Below are positions 54,013 through 62,883 of a stretch of 64,000 nt of DNA, piece after piece. Source of the stretch: Halomonas sp. JB37. Its GTDB lineage: Bacteria; Pseudomonadota; Gammaproteobacteria; Pseudomonadales; Halomonadaceae. The notes under the pieces are model-generated. The model was not told the origin of the DNA. It searched no databases and was given only the letters and a program-made list of their open reading frames with translations. Numbering within the stretch: position 1 is the stretch's first letter; each line of letters opens with the position of its first letter. Both the position numbers and the translations under genes were made by a program. The stretch spans positions 682,001-746,000 of the forward strand of contig NZ_NRGW01000001.1 in the NCBI RefSeq assembly GCF_002332255.1, in the 5' to 3' direction.

Positions 54013-55035
54013 TTACTGCAGCGCCTCCTGGATACGGGGGAGGTAGTCACCGAACTGACTGCCGTATTTTTCGTAGACCGGGGCTACCGCGGCCTGAAAC
54101 GCTTCAATATCCGGCGAGTCGTTGATTTCCATACCGGCGGCTTCAAGGGCGGCTAACTGCTCGGCTTCCATTTCCGCATTTTGTTCACGTGCGTAGGCCG
54201 ATGCCTCACGTGATGCCTCAAGCACTAAGGTCTGCACGTCTTCGGGCAGTGAATTCCACTTGGGCAGGCTCATAATAAACAGCGCCGGTGCGTAAATGTG
54301 GCGGGTCATGGTCAGGTAATCCTGAGTTTCCGCCAGGTTGAACGCATAGATCGCATTGATGGGGTTTTCCTGCCCATCAATGGTGCCTTGCTGTAGGGCG
54401 GTCAGTGCTTCGGTCCAGGCCATCGGCACGGCGTTGGAACCCAGCGTGCGGAAGGTATCCACATACACTTCGTTCTCGATCACGCGCAGCCTTAAACCAT
54501 CAAGATCGTCAGGGGTATTAATCGCGTTGCGGCTATTGGTGATGTTACGAAAACCGCGCTCGGCGTAAGCCAGCCCTTTGAGATTGACGCCTTCCAGCTT
54601 GTCGAGGATCTCCTGGCCGATGTCACCATCTAACACCGAGTAGGCGGCTTCGGCAGATGGGAACAGAAACGGCAGCTCAAAAACGGAAAACTCATCAACG
54701 AAGTTAGCCACCGGCCCGTTGGTAATAACGCCCATATCGACGGTACCAATCTGCATACCTTCCAGCAGCGTACGCTCATCGCCTAGCGAAGCATTGGGGA
54801 AAATTTCGATGCTAATCGCGCCGTCGCTCTTTTCGCTGAGCAGTTCTTGAAAGCGCGTTGCCGCAATGTGGTAAGTGTCATCGCTATTAACAACGTGTGC
54901 CAAGCGCAGCGTGGTGGCGGGTAGCGTGTCAGCATGAGTGGCCAGCGAAAGCCCCAGAAGGCTGGTGCAAACCATGGCTAGCGTCGCGCGCTGAAGCAGC
55001 TGGTAAGGCATATTGGAACGTGTGGCGTTATCCAC
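54013..55035 (-). CDS. dctP: TRAP transporter substrate-binding protein DctP
   Basis: 340 residues from GTG 55035 (AAGGAG five bases upstream). The N-terminal signal ends near THA-D. DctP fold: LRLAHVVNSDDTYHIAATRF, the LGDERTLLEGMQIGTVDMGV stretch, the ligand-binding Arg in GLRLRVIEN, and NAVPMAWTEALTALQQGTID. Probably binds a C4- or other carboxylate. First gene of dctPQM. A near-paralogue without permeases is encoded at 58017-59015. Confidence 0.9.
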   Translation of the reverse strand: MDNATRSNMPYQLLQRATLAMVCTSLLGLSLATHADTLPATTLRLAHVVNSDDTYHIAATRFQELLSEKSDGAISIEIFPNASLGDERTLLEGMQIGTVDMGVITNGPVANFVDEFSVFELPFLFPSAEAAYSVLDGDIGQEILDKLEGVNLKGLAYAERGFRNITNSRNAINTPDDLDGLRLRVIENEVYVDTFRTLGSNAVPMAWTEALTALQQGTIDGQENPINAIYAFNLAETQDYLTMTRHIYAPALFIMSLPKWNSLPEDVQTLVLEASREASAYAREQNAEMEAEQLAALEAAGMEINDSPDIEAFQAAVAPVYEKYGSQFGDYLPRIQEALQ

Positions 55036-55273
55036 GTGATCTCCTTGGAGTGGGCAGTTTTTTATAGTGAGACAAGGGGCTATCTGTGACAGGGGCGTCA
55101 CCTATAGCATATTGGTTTTAGCGCACAAATAAATGATTCTACTCCTGTGATTCATCATAGAAAGAAAAAAAGTGCTAGAACGCGGGCTCAAGAGGTAATC
55201 CTATCGACACCAGAAACGCGATAGGCAAAGATCGGTCAAAAGTGGATGTTTTTGGCAGGAGAAAGTTTGCTGA

Positions 55274-55696
55274 TCAAGCCTCGCGCTTGATCGGCACTAA
55301 GTGATCGAAAATCCACGTGAACACGAAGGTGAAGACCAGGAAGAAAACCAGTAGCGCCACTTCCATTTTAAGTGCATCGAGCGGCCCCACTTGGTACCAC
55401 CACATGAACAGAGGGATTAAAATGATGACCAGGCCACCTTCAAAACCAACGGCATGGGCAACACGCAGGCCAAGGGAACGGGCCTGAATACTGCGGCTCA
55501 TCTCCCACCGTTCGAAGAGCGTGTTATAGATGAAATTCCAGACCACTGCGGCAAGGGAGCTTGCAGCTGCAACTGGTAGCGAACTGTGTGCTTCACCCCC
55601 GTTGAGAGCCATGAGAAGTAATGTCGCAAGAGCGATTGCGAATGTTTCAAAAACTACCACGTAGGTGGCCCGGCGAGCGAGTGGAGAGAGAGTCAT
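55274..55696 (-). CDS. PACE-family multidrug/biocide efflux transporter
   Basis: 140 residues, four helices in two BTP repeats. First repeat: RRATYVVVFETFAIALAT with a membrane Glu, and WNFIYNTLFERWE. Second: LRVAHAVGFEGGLVIILIPL and FTFVFTWIFDHLVP. The RxxHAxxFE-type motif is diagnostic of PACE (AceI-like) pumps, which export chlorhexidine, acriflavine or polyamines by proton antiport. Divergent from a TetR gene, with an operator between. Confidence 0.9.
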   Translation of the reverse strand: MTLSPLARRATYVVVFETFAIALATLLLMALNGGEAHSSLPVAAASSLAAVVWNFIYNTLFERWEMSRSIQARSLGLRVAHAVGFEGGLVIILIPLFMWWYQVGPLDALKMEVALLVFFLVFTFVFTWIFDHLVPIKREA

Positions 55697-55750
55697 TTAC
55701 ATTCGATCCTGCTTGATTGAAAACTTGCGACATTAGGTATGTCAGTATAT

Positions 55751-55766
55751 AAATACGACCGTATTT
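55751..55766. promoter_or_regulatory. Operator between PACE pump and TetR gene
   Basis: AAATACG-AC-CGTATTT, perfect 7-bp arms, 25 bases before the TetR start and 55 before the PACE start. Likely TetR binding site controlling both. Confidence 0.6.
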
Positions 55767-55790
55767 TAACAGGGTGAAAAGGGAAATAGT

Positions 55791-56327
55791 ATGGCTAGGC
55801 CGAGATTGATCGATCGTGAACAGTTGCTCGATTTGGCGGAAGGTGTGATTGCCAGCGGAGGCGCCGCTTCGTTGTCGTTCGGATCATTAGCTAAAGCAGC
55901 TTCCTTGTCGAAGGCAAGTGTGCAGACAGTCTTCGGCACCCGCGAGGCGATGGTCGAGGCGTTACTGGCGAGGTGGATGGTCCGCGAGGCTGAGGAGTAC
56001 CAAGCCATTCTCGGGGATAACAGAACTGCTGATGCCCGTTTGAAAGCCCACCTCCAGTCTACACAACGAGAAGAGAGTCACGTCGGCAGGACCGTCTCCG
56101 CGATGCTCGCCACACTAGCAAGCAGCGGCTACGCCAGCTCAGAAATGCAGAGCTGGTACCGGGTTCGCATAGACGATCTGGACGCAAATGATTGGGAGAG
56201 TCGACAGCGCAGACTTGCCTATTTGGCGGCAGAGGGCGCATTTCTTCTACGCAACCTCGTTGGTTTGGAGATAGACGACGATAAGTGGGCGTTAATCTTT
56301 CGCGACATCGAAGAGATGGTCGGCTGA
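55791..56327 (+). CDS. TetR-family regulator of the PACE pump
   Basis: 178 residues, short for TetR. Helix-turn-helix: DREQLLDLAEGVIASGG, SFGSLAKAASLSKASVQTVF, then GTREAMVEALLARW. The C-terminal domain is compact (about 65-178). Divergent gene pair with the pump and the 16-bp palindrome suggest local repression relieved by a pump substrate. AAAAGGGAA precedes the ATG. Confidence 0.85.
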   Translation: MARPRLIDREQLLDLAEGVIASGGAASLSFGSLAKAASLSKASVQTVFGTREAMVEALLARWMVREAEEYQAILGDNRTADARLKAHLQSTQREESHVGRTVSAMLATLASSGYASSEMQSWYRVRIDDLDANDWESRQRRLAYLAAEGAFLLRNLVGLEIDDDKWALIFRDIEEMVG

Positions 56328-56396
56328 AGCAGTTTCGCTTCCATTATGTCCTAGCCGCCTTGCATACCTATCATCGTCGAAGTGTAATGACATAGT

Positions 56397-56492
56397 GAAT
56401 TTGGCCCGGAATACATCAGTGCCACCCTGGCTGCTTGGGCAAAGAAGCAAGAAATGACAATGGTCTTTATTCAGCCCGGAAAAACCCGTAAC
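56397..56492 (+). pseudogene. Relic of an IS3-family transposase
   Basis: Translating from 56397 gives EFGPEYISATLAAWAKKQ then MVFIQPGKT, matching the end of the IS3 OrfB catalytic core (usually DNGPEFIS...FIQPGKP). Only about 32 codons remain, the invariant Asp is lost, and no start or downstream Glu part is present. The rest of 56328-56538 holds no gene. Confidence 0.6.
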
Positions 56493-56538
56493 TCGCCAGA
56501 TTGCTCACTGCGCCGACTGGCCATAATAGGAACAGATA

Positions 56539-57924
56539 ATGGACACGCTGATTAACGATCTTTTAAACATCGTAGGCAAAACAGGTGTGCTGCTAGGCGA
56601 CGATATCGCGCTGCGAAGCGTCGACTGGTTCACCAAAGCGCCTTGCGAAGCGAAAGCGATCATCAGACCGCAATCGACCGAGCAACTCAGCCAAGTAATG
56701 GCGAAATGCCATGCCGCCAAGCAGCCGGTGGTGACGCACGGCGGGTTAACCGGCATCGTGCACGGCGCCGTGGCCAGCCCCAATGAGCTGGTGGTATCGC
56801 TAGAGCTGATGAATCAGATTGAGGCCATCGATGCGATCGGTTCGACGATGCAGGTACAGGCAGGCGTGACGCTTCAGCGTGTCCAGGAAGCTGCCCAAGA
56901 GATCGATATGCAGTTTGCACTCGACCTGGGGGCGCGTGGTTCTTGCACCATTGGTGGCAACATCGCTACCAACGCGGGCGGTATCCGAGTTATACGCTAC
57001 GGTATGATGCGCCAGCAGGTGCTGGGGCTAGAGGTAGTATTGAGTGACGGCACCGTGGTGAGTTCGATGAATACCATGCTGAAAAATAACGCCGGCTATG
57101 ATCTCAAACAGATGTTCATCGGCAGCGAAGGCACGCTAGGGATCGTTACACGCGCCGTGTTGCGCCTGCATCCCAATATGCCCAGCGAGCAAACGGCCCT
57201 GGTCGCCGTGCCCTCGTTTGACGCGCTGACATCGCTGCTGAAGCTCGCATCTAAAGACCTCGCGAACAGTCTGAGCGCCTTTGAAGCGCTGTGGAATAAT
57301 CACTACGCGTTGATGACCTCCGCCACGACCAAACATACGCCGCTGTTGGCAACCGACTCACCGTTCTATGCCATCATCGAAACCCTGGGCTCCGATGAAA
57401 AGCAAGAAGCCGAGGCGTTCGCACGCGTGCTAGAAAAAGCGCTGGAAGCTGGGTTAATCACCGATGCCGTGCTGGCCAACTCAAGCACGCAGCGCCAGGG
57501 CATTTGGGACGTGCGCGAGGATATCGAAACGCTGGTGCATGAGCTTAATCCCATGTTCTCTTACGATATCAGCCTACCGATCACGCATATGAATGAATAC
57601 GTAACGGCGCTAGAGGGCAAGCTAAACGCGCAGTGGCCGGAAACCGGCACGATGGTCGTGTTTGGTCATTTGGGCGATGGCAACCTGCACATTATGATTA
57701 CGGTGCGCGACGCCAGCCCGCACAGCCGCCGCGAAGTGGAAGAGCTGGTGTACGGTTCGCTAGTAAAATACAACGGCTCGATTTCCGCCGAGCACGGCGT
57801 GGGGCTGGAAAAACGCGACTACCTGGCGCTTTCACGCTCGCCAGAAGAAATCGCGCTGATGAAGCGCATGAAGCTGGCGCTAGACCCTAAGAACCTGCTC
57901 AATCCTGGCAAAATTTTAGCCTAA
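56539..57924 (+). CDS. FAD-linked D-2-hydroxyacid dehydrogenase (GlcD/D2HGDH-like)
   Basis: 461 residues, usual length. FAD_binding_4 domain: PVVTHGGLTGIVHGAVASP and ARGSCTIGGNIATNAGGIRV, then the C-terminal cap with the catalytic metal-site pattern GHLGDGNLHIMITV and AEHGVGLEKRDYL, ending NLLNPGKIL. It oxidises a D-2-hydroxyacid (D-lactate, glycolate or D-2-hydroxyglutarate). It lies between a TRAP operon and a TRAP receptor gene, so the imported acid may be its substrate. AGGA lies eight bases upstream of the ATG. It is distinct from the YdiJ-type enzyme at 1805 and has no Fe-S domain. Confidence 0.85.
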   Translation: MDTLINDLLNIVGKTGVLLGDDIALRSVDWFTKAPCEAKAIIRPQSTEQLSQVMAKCHAAKQPVVTHGGLTGIVHGAVASPNELVVSLELMNQIEAIDAIGSTMQVQAGVTLQRVQEAAQEIDMQFALDLGARGSCTIGGNIATNAGGIRVIRYGMMRQQVLGLEVVLSDGTVVSSMNTMLKNNAGYDLKQMFIGSEGTLGIVTRAVLRLHPNMPSEQTALVAVPSFDALTSLLKLASKDLANSLSAFEALWNNHYALMTSATTKHTPLLATDSPFYAIIETLGSDEKQEAEAFARVLEKALEAGLITDAVLANSSTQRQGIWDVREDIETLVHELNPMFSYDISLPITHMNEYVTALEGKLNAQWPETGTMVVFGHLGDGNLHIMITVRDASPHSRREVEELVYGSLVKYNGSISAEHGVGLEKRDYLALSRSPEEIALMKRMKLALDPKNLLNPGKILA

Positions 57925-57954
57925 GCGCGATATGTAATAGCTGCTTTAATCTAA

Positions 57955-57984
57955 GCAAAAGGCCACCCAACGGTGGCCTTTTGC
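57955..57984. terminator. Bidirectional terminator between dehydrogenase and orphan DctP genes
   Basis: Perfect 13-bp stem GCAAAAGGCCACC with its complement around CAAC, between converging genes. TTTTGC in the right arm gives a partial T-run. Confidence 0.85.
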
Positions 57985-58016
57985 GTTAACGAATTACGCA
58001 ATGCTTAAGATGCTGC

Positions 58017-59015
58017 TTACTCGCTCAACGCTTCGCGAATGCGCGGTAGGTAATCGCCAAACTGTTCGCCGTACTTTTCATAAACTGGCGCAACCGCTGC
58101 TTGGAACGCTTCCATATCCGGCGTTTCGTTGATCTCCATGCCCGCTTCGCGCAGCGCTGCTAACTGCTCAGCTTCCATCTCAGCGTTGACCTGGCGCTCA
58201 TACTCCGCCGCTTCCTGCGCCGACTCTTTCAACACCACCTGCACGGGCTCGGGCAACTGATTCCAGACCGGCATGCCCATCACAAAAATAGCCGGTGCGT
58301 AGGTATGGCGAGAAAGCGTCATGTAATTTTGGGTTTCATCGAGCTTGAACGAATGGATCACGTTCACCGGGTTTTCCTGCCCGTCGATCGTGCCCTGCTG
58401 CATCGCGGTGAGGGCTTCGGTCCAGGCCATGGGAATCGCGTTGGCGCCTAGTTCACGGAAAGTGTCGGTATACACCGGGTTCTCCATCACGCGGATGCGC
58501 AGGCCATCAAGATCTTCTGGCGCGTTAATCGCCCGCTCGCTGTTGGTCAGGTTACGAAAGCCGCGCTCGGCGTAGGCCAAGCCTTTCAGGTTGACGTCTG
58601 ATAGCTTATCCAGCAGCTCCTGGCCAATCGGGCCATCAAGCACTCCATAAGCGGCGTCTGGCGAGGGAAACAGGAACGGCAATTCAAACACCGCCATCTC
58701 TTCCACAAAGTTGGCCACCGGCCCGTTGGTGATTACGCCCATATCCACGGTGCCGATCTGCATGCCTTCCAGCAGCGTGCGCTCGTCGCCCAGTGTCGCG
58801 TTGGGGAAAATCTCGATCGTCACCTTGCCATCGGTGCGTTCTTCTACCAGTTCTTCAAATTTGATGGCGGCGATGTGGAAACCGTCCTGCTCATTGACCA
58901 CGTGGGCCAAACGCAGATTAACGGGGTCCATATCCGCAAAATCAGCAGCGTTCGCGGCGCTAACTAACGCCAGTGAGATGCCCAATGCCAGCGTGCTGCG
59001 TGCAAATGTTTTCAT
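58017..59015 (-). CDS. Orphan TRAP substrate-binding protein, paralogue of DctP
   Basis: 332 residues from ATG 59015, signal peptide cut near ANA-A. Side by side with the protein at 54013-55035 it is about seventy percent identical by eye, including LGDERTLLEGMQIGTVDMGV, GPVANFV, GLAYAERGFRN and the C-terminal KYGxQFGDYLPRI. The Arg that holds the carboxylate is kept (GLRIRVMEN). No DctQ/DctM genes adjoin it, so it probably shares the DctQM encoded 3 kb away. Ligand may be a second acid. Confidence 0.88.
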   Translation of the reverse strand: MKTFARSTLALGISLALVSAANAADFADMDPVNLRLAHVVNEQDGFHIAAIKFEELVEERTDGKVTIEIFPNATLGDERTLLEGMQIGTVDMGVITNGPVANFVEEMAVFELPFLFPSPDAAYGVLDGPIGQELLDKLSDVNLKGLAYAERGFRNLTNSERAINAPEDLDGLRIRVMENPVYTDTFRELGANAIPMAWTEALTAMQQGTIDGQENPVNVIHSFKLDETQNYMTLSRHTYAPAIFVMGMPVWNQLPEPVQVVLKESAQEAAEYERQVNAEMEAEQLAALREAGMEINETPDMEAFQAAVAPVYEKYGEQFGDYLPRIREALSE

Positions 59016-59158
59016 TTTATTATGTTCCCAATGTACGAAGGTGAGAAAGTACCTACGAAGCATGCACCAGAGAAAGGAAAAGGGTCAATTGACCAAAGGG
59101 CTCAAGCGGCATACGGCTGGACACATCGCGCCCGCACGGTTACGATACGCACCCACAA

Positions 59159-59235
59159 GCGCCCGTAGCTCAGTTGGATAGAGTATCGGCCTCCGAAGCC
59201 GAGGGTCGCAGGTTCAAATCCTGCCGGGCGCGCCA
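59159..59235 (+). tRNA. tRNA-Arg, anticodon CCG
   Basis: 77 bases including encoded CCA. Acceptor GCGCCCG / CGGGCGC, D-arm with GTTGGATA, anticodon stem TCGGC / GCCGA around loop CTCCGAA (anticodon CCG), and T-loop GGTTCAAATCC. Reads CGG. A terminator follows at once. Beyond it base composition drops sharply, a usual picture at an island edge. Confidence 0.96.
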
Positions 59236-59240
59236 AATTG

Positions 59241-59280
59241 TAAAAGAGGGGCCTGCGAGAAATCGCAGGCCCCTCTTTTA
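59241..59280 (+). terminator. Terminator of the tRNA-Arg gene
   Basis: Perfect 18-bp stem TAAAAGAGGGGCCTGCGA with its complement around GAAA, five bases after the tRNA. The right arm ends CTCTTTTA. The AT-rich 59281-59451 stretch beyond holds no gene I can see. Confidence 0.88.
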
Positions 59281-59451
59281 TGGGCCAACCTTCAGGTGAA
59301 AGGATTGTTAATACTATTTATAGTAATGAGAGGAGTTTTATTCGCATAAATAGATTTTTTGGCATGAGGCTGTTCAGTTTTTAGTTATAATCTATCAAAG
59401 TTTTTGATTGCAGATGATTATGAAGAATGCCTGTTTCTCTTATTTCGAATA

Positions 59452-60654
59452 TTAAGTTCTGTTGGAATTTAAATTATTTTTTGGATAAGTGGTGGAGTTG
59501 ATTGTGTCGTTCCATACTGGGTAAGGTATCTTTCCCACAAGCTTGTCGTCGACTAGAATAGCTAGGCTATAACGAGCTCTCGTAATTGCTACATAAAGTT
59601 TGTTTCTAGACTCATCCGTCTTATCCTTATTAAATGCTTCAGTGTCTCCACTTAAAAAATCAATATGTTTCTTCGGAGGTATAATTAATACACGATTGAA
59701 TCCAAGTCCTTTGCTTGAACCAAAGGTGTGCCATGAAAGATTGGCCGGAAGATAGCTTTTACCTGTAGTTGACGACCACCGTAAAATCTGAGGATTTAGA
59801 TATTTTATATAATCATTAACTTGGGATTTTTTAACTAAGTAGGTGCCATAATGGTGAGCAATTTCATCCGGAATATTATCTACTTCTGACACTGCCCTTA
59901 CGTACATATTAGGATGAATTGTGTCAGAGAGGTCACAGATGCTCTGAATGCACCTGCGATTTGTAGGCATTGAGTGCTGCTTAAATTTAAGCTTATGAAA
60001 GTATTTTATTTTTTGTTGAGACGTCTTTGGTGCCTTATGTCCAAATGTAGTGCTATAAATTGTTTGACGGAAATCACCCACGCAGCAAATAGTGGAGGGC
60101 ATTATTTTGCTGAGTGACTTAATTACTTCATAATCCCATCCTACTAAATCTTGGACTTCATCGAAGAAAACTCGGTGGTAGATGTCTTGGAGCCGCTTCG
60201 CAGGAGCATTTGTTGATTGCTTTGCGATAAGGGCCGCTAATTTGGCTAATAACCCTGAGTAGACCTGAGTTTTACATGGTGTGAGGTAATGAAGCGGATT
60301 TATTAAACCGTCATCGAGCTTCTCGCCACGGTTTTTCTTGTACTTGGTAGAACCTGGCCATAAGTGAGGATTATTCTCAGTGAAGGCGATAGCCGTGATG
60401 CGATCAGTGAATACTAAGTTCTGATAAGGTCTCACCATATCTTCCAAGTAGAAAGAAAATAGTCCTTTTACTACAAAATCTTCGCTACTTTTACCGTAAA
60501 GTTCGACGAAGCGAGAGCGAAGTTCTGCTTGATTATTGATGGTGTAAGTAATGACAAGAACTCTCCCACCTCCGTCAATAATATTGATAGCGTCTGTAAT
60601 GATTTTATGCGTTTTGCCCGATCCAGCGCCTGCAATCCATAGTTCGTTAGTCAA
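59452..60654 (-). CDS. UvrD-like helicase, Gabija GajB-like
   Basis: About 400 residues from a TTG at 60654 (overlaps the upstream gene by eight bases, GAGG nine bases before); ATG 60669 or 60690 are alternatives. Superfamily 1 motifs: Walker A IAGAGSGKTHK, motif Ia VLVITYTINNQAEL, motif II VFFDEVQDLVGWDYE, motif III CCVGDFRQTIYST, motif V TFGSSKGLGFNRVLI, motif VI NKLYVAITRARYSLAIL. All are intact. An OLD-type nuclease followed by such a compact helicase is the Gabija anti-phage arrangement (GajA, GajB); published GajB is near 494 residues, so this one is short. AT-rich compared with the chromosome. Confidence 0.72.
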   Translation of the reverse strand: MTNELWIAGAGSGKTHKIITDAINIIDGGGRVLVITYTINNQAELRSRFVELYGKSSEDFVVKGLFSFYLEDMVRPYQNLVFTDRITAIAFTENNPHLWPGSTKYKKNRGEKLDDGLINPLHYLTPCKTQVYSGLLAKLAALIAKQSTNAPAKRLQDIYHRVFFDEVQDLVGWDYEVIKSLSKIMPSTICCVGDFRQTIYSTTFGHKAPKTSQQKIKYFHKLKFKQHSMPTNRRCIQSICDLSDTIHPNMYVRAVSEVDNIPDEIAHHYGTYLVKKSQVNDYIKYLNPQILRWSSTTGKSYLPANLSWHTFGSSKGLGFNRVLIIPPKKHIDFLSGDTEAFNKDKTDESRNKLYVAITRARYSLAILVDDKLVGKIPYPVWNDTINSTTYPKNNLNSNRT

Positions 60655-61786
60655 AATTGAATACCTCATCGAGGAAAGCTGGGTATTCAAATTCTAGCGA
60701 GCCATCAAACAGCTTGATTGCAGAATCGACCTTCCTTGTACCCTTGCCATTGCCTTTAATACTCCTGAACCAATCGATCAGAAATTCACGCCTATCTTCC
60801 AAAGTGGATTTTTTATTGTAGAGATTTTTAGTCTGAGTCGACAAAACCATCTCTGCAAAGGCATCAAGCATTTCTAAGTTATTAGCATTGGCGTAAATCA
60901 ATGCTGGCTCAAGTGAGAATTCAAGATCACTTTCAGAAGAGAAAAGCTGAATATTGGGAAAATCGGTGTATTCCAAGCGCGCTGCAATTACGTTTCTTTC
61001 ATAATCTCCGTCATTATCCCTAAGCACATGAATCTTTGTTCCGATCTCCTTACCCACCGCAATGAACGTATCGAAACCCACGCCGCGTACGACAATTATA
61101 TCGATTCCATCCTGTTCAGGAAGTCGGCCATGTTTGCGATAGTAGATTTTTTTGAGAACTAACTCGTCTGAGGGTCCTTCAACTAATATTACCCTGTTGG
61201 ATAGTGCCACCCGTAATGTGTCATATCCAGGAAGTCGTTTGAGTGTTTTTACCACTTTAGGGTCTAGCCTATCCAGCCTTTTATAATCCGACTGCAGAAG
61301 GCAGATTTTGTCAATACTTAGCTTATTCAATACATAAGAGCTGTGTGTGGTTAAAAATAGTTGCTTATTGCTTCGCTGATTTTCAATGTAGTGCACTAGT
61401 CTGCTTAAATTTGTGTGGGAAAGGTGGTTTTCTGGTTCCTCCATCATCACCAGATCAATGTCCTTGGATTTGTTCTGAATTGCCAGCTTGATTTGAACGT
61501 TGCTCTGTTCACCCTTTCCGATGAACTGAAAAGGCACTTCATCAACTTTAAGCTGTAACCCTGTCTGAATAGAGCCTGCTGGTAATGTGCTAGCTGCAAT
61601 AGTTAGTTTCTTATCAGTGATTAAATGATCAGTATCTAGATTGCCGTTGACCGTCTTAACCTCTTCTGAGTCGTTAAAAATCTGCTGGTTTTCTCTATAA
61701 TTAAGAGTAAGTTTTACCAGCTCTTCTTTCTCCAATGCGGTATTCAAAATGGATGATATGTACTGGTTTTTACCCATTGTTGGGTG
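60647..61786 (-). pseudogene. OLD-family nuclease (Gabija GajA-like), C-terminal part, split by IS
   Basis: Holds the second half of an OLD protein: signature-like GKGEQSNVQIKLAI, Walker B IDLVMMEEPENHLS, H-motif LFLTTHSSYVLNKL, then a TOPRIM domain with VILVEGPSDELVLKKIYY and HVLRDNDGD. An ATG at 61777 could start a 376-residue piece, but the ATPase would lack Walker A. Joined to 63468-63991 minus one GGGTG copy, it gives one uninterrupted 552-codon gene, close to GajA length (578). Confidence 0.75.
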
Positions 61787-61822
61787 CGGTGATTTTCAAC
61801 CCAGTTGTCCAAATGGCTGCAC

Positions 61823-62833
61823 TTAAGCAGCCTTTTTATTACGCTCGATTTCCTGCACTTTCCCTGGGTTAAGCGACACTGAACCAGTGACCTCCCAGTT
61901 TCGGGTGCTGCCCGACCAGCGTTTCGGATAGCGACGCTTAGCGCTTTCATAAACCGCTTTACGACGTTCAAGGCGTTTTCGATCAACGCCACGATGCCGG
62001 TCAGCTGGCGTGACATATTGGATGCCACTGTGAAGGTGCTGTTCGTTGTAAGCCCGCTCGAACACCAACATCCATTCTCGTACCGCGCTCAGCGATGTAA
62101 AGCCCTTGGTGGGCCATGCTGGGCAGTATTTGACGGTACGGAACAGCGATTCCGAGTAAGGGTTGTCGTTGCTTACTCTCGGGCGACTGTAAGACATCAA
62201 CATCCCCAGTTCGGTTAACCTCGCTTTGAGCGTATAGGACGTCATCGGCGCCCCGTTATCTGAGTGCAGTACCGGTGGTTGATGCCAGCAACCTTCTCGC
62301 AGCAAAGCGCGTTCCAGTAATTGTTTAGCCAGCTCGCCCGATTCGGTGTCGTGAACTTCCCAGGCGATGATTTTGCGGCTGTAGATATCCATGATCAGGT
62401 AGAGATACCAGTGCTGGCCTCGCACAACGGAGGCGCAGAAGCTAATGTCCCAACTCCAGACCTGGTTTGGCCCTGTTGCCGTAAAACTGGTCGGCGCGGG
62501 CACTGGACGGCGTGGTTTCATACGGCCACGAGGGTGCTGCTGGTGATGCTTTTTCAAAACCCGGTAAAACGACGATTCGGAGGCCAGATAGACGCCGTTG
62601 TCTGCCAGCAAAGGCACGATTTGAGACGGCGGCAAGCTCTGATACTCGGGACGATGACACGTGTTCAAAATGGCTTGCTCTTCCTCATGCGTTAGCTGAT
62701 GCGGCTGCCTGCCTTGCACCACGTGATGACGCTGATCCTCAACAACAGCGCCACACTCAGATCGCCAACGTTTCAGTGTGCGTTCATTCACGTTGATAAT
62801 CTCAGCGGCTTTATAACGAGACGCGCCATCCAC
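61823..62833 (-). CDS. IS3-family transposase OrfB (DDE catalytic part)
   Basis: 336 residues as an independent frame (GTG 62833). The frame is open further upstream and in practice is reached by frameshift from OrfA, reading TPLDERARLIALFDEAVVDG first. Catalytic core: WSWDISFCASVV (first Asp), LHSDNGAPM (second Asp), NPYSESLFRTVKY (Glu), giving the D,D(35)E pattern. The integrase domain looks intact, so the element may still be mobile. Confidence 0.88.
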   Translation of the reverse strand: MDGASRYKAAEIINVNERTLKRWRSECGAVVEDQRHHVVQGRQPHQLTHEEEQAILNTCHRPEYQSLPPSQIVPLLADNGVYLASESSFYRVLKKHHQQHPRGRMKPRRPVPAPTSFTATGPNQVWSWDISFCASVVRGQHWYLYLIMDIYSRKIIAWEVHDTESGELAKQLLERALLREGCWHQPPVLHSDNGAPMTSYTLKARLTELGMLMSYSRPRVSNDNPYSESLFRTVKYCPAWPTKGFTSLSAVREWMLVFERAYNEQHLHSGIQYVTPADRHRGVDRKRLERRKAVYESAKRRYPKRWSGSTRNWEVTGSVSLNPGKVQEIERNKKAA

Positions 62834-62883
62834 AACCGCTTCGTCAAATAGCGCGATGAGCCTTGCACGTTCGTCGAGCGGCG

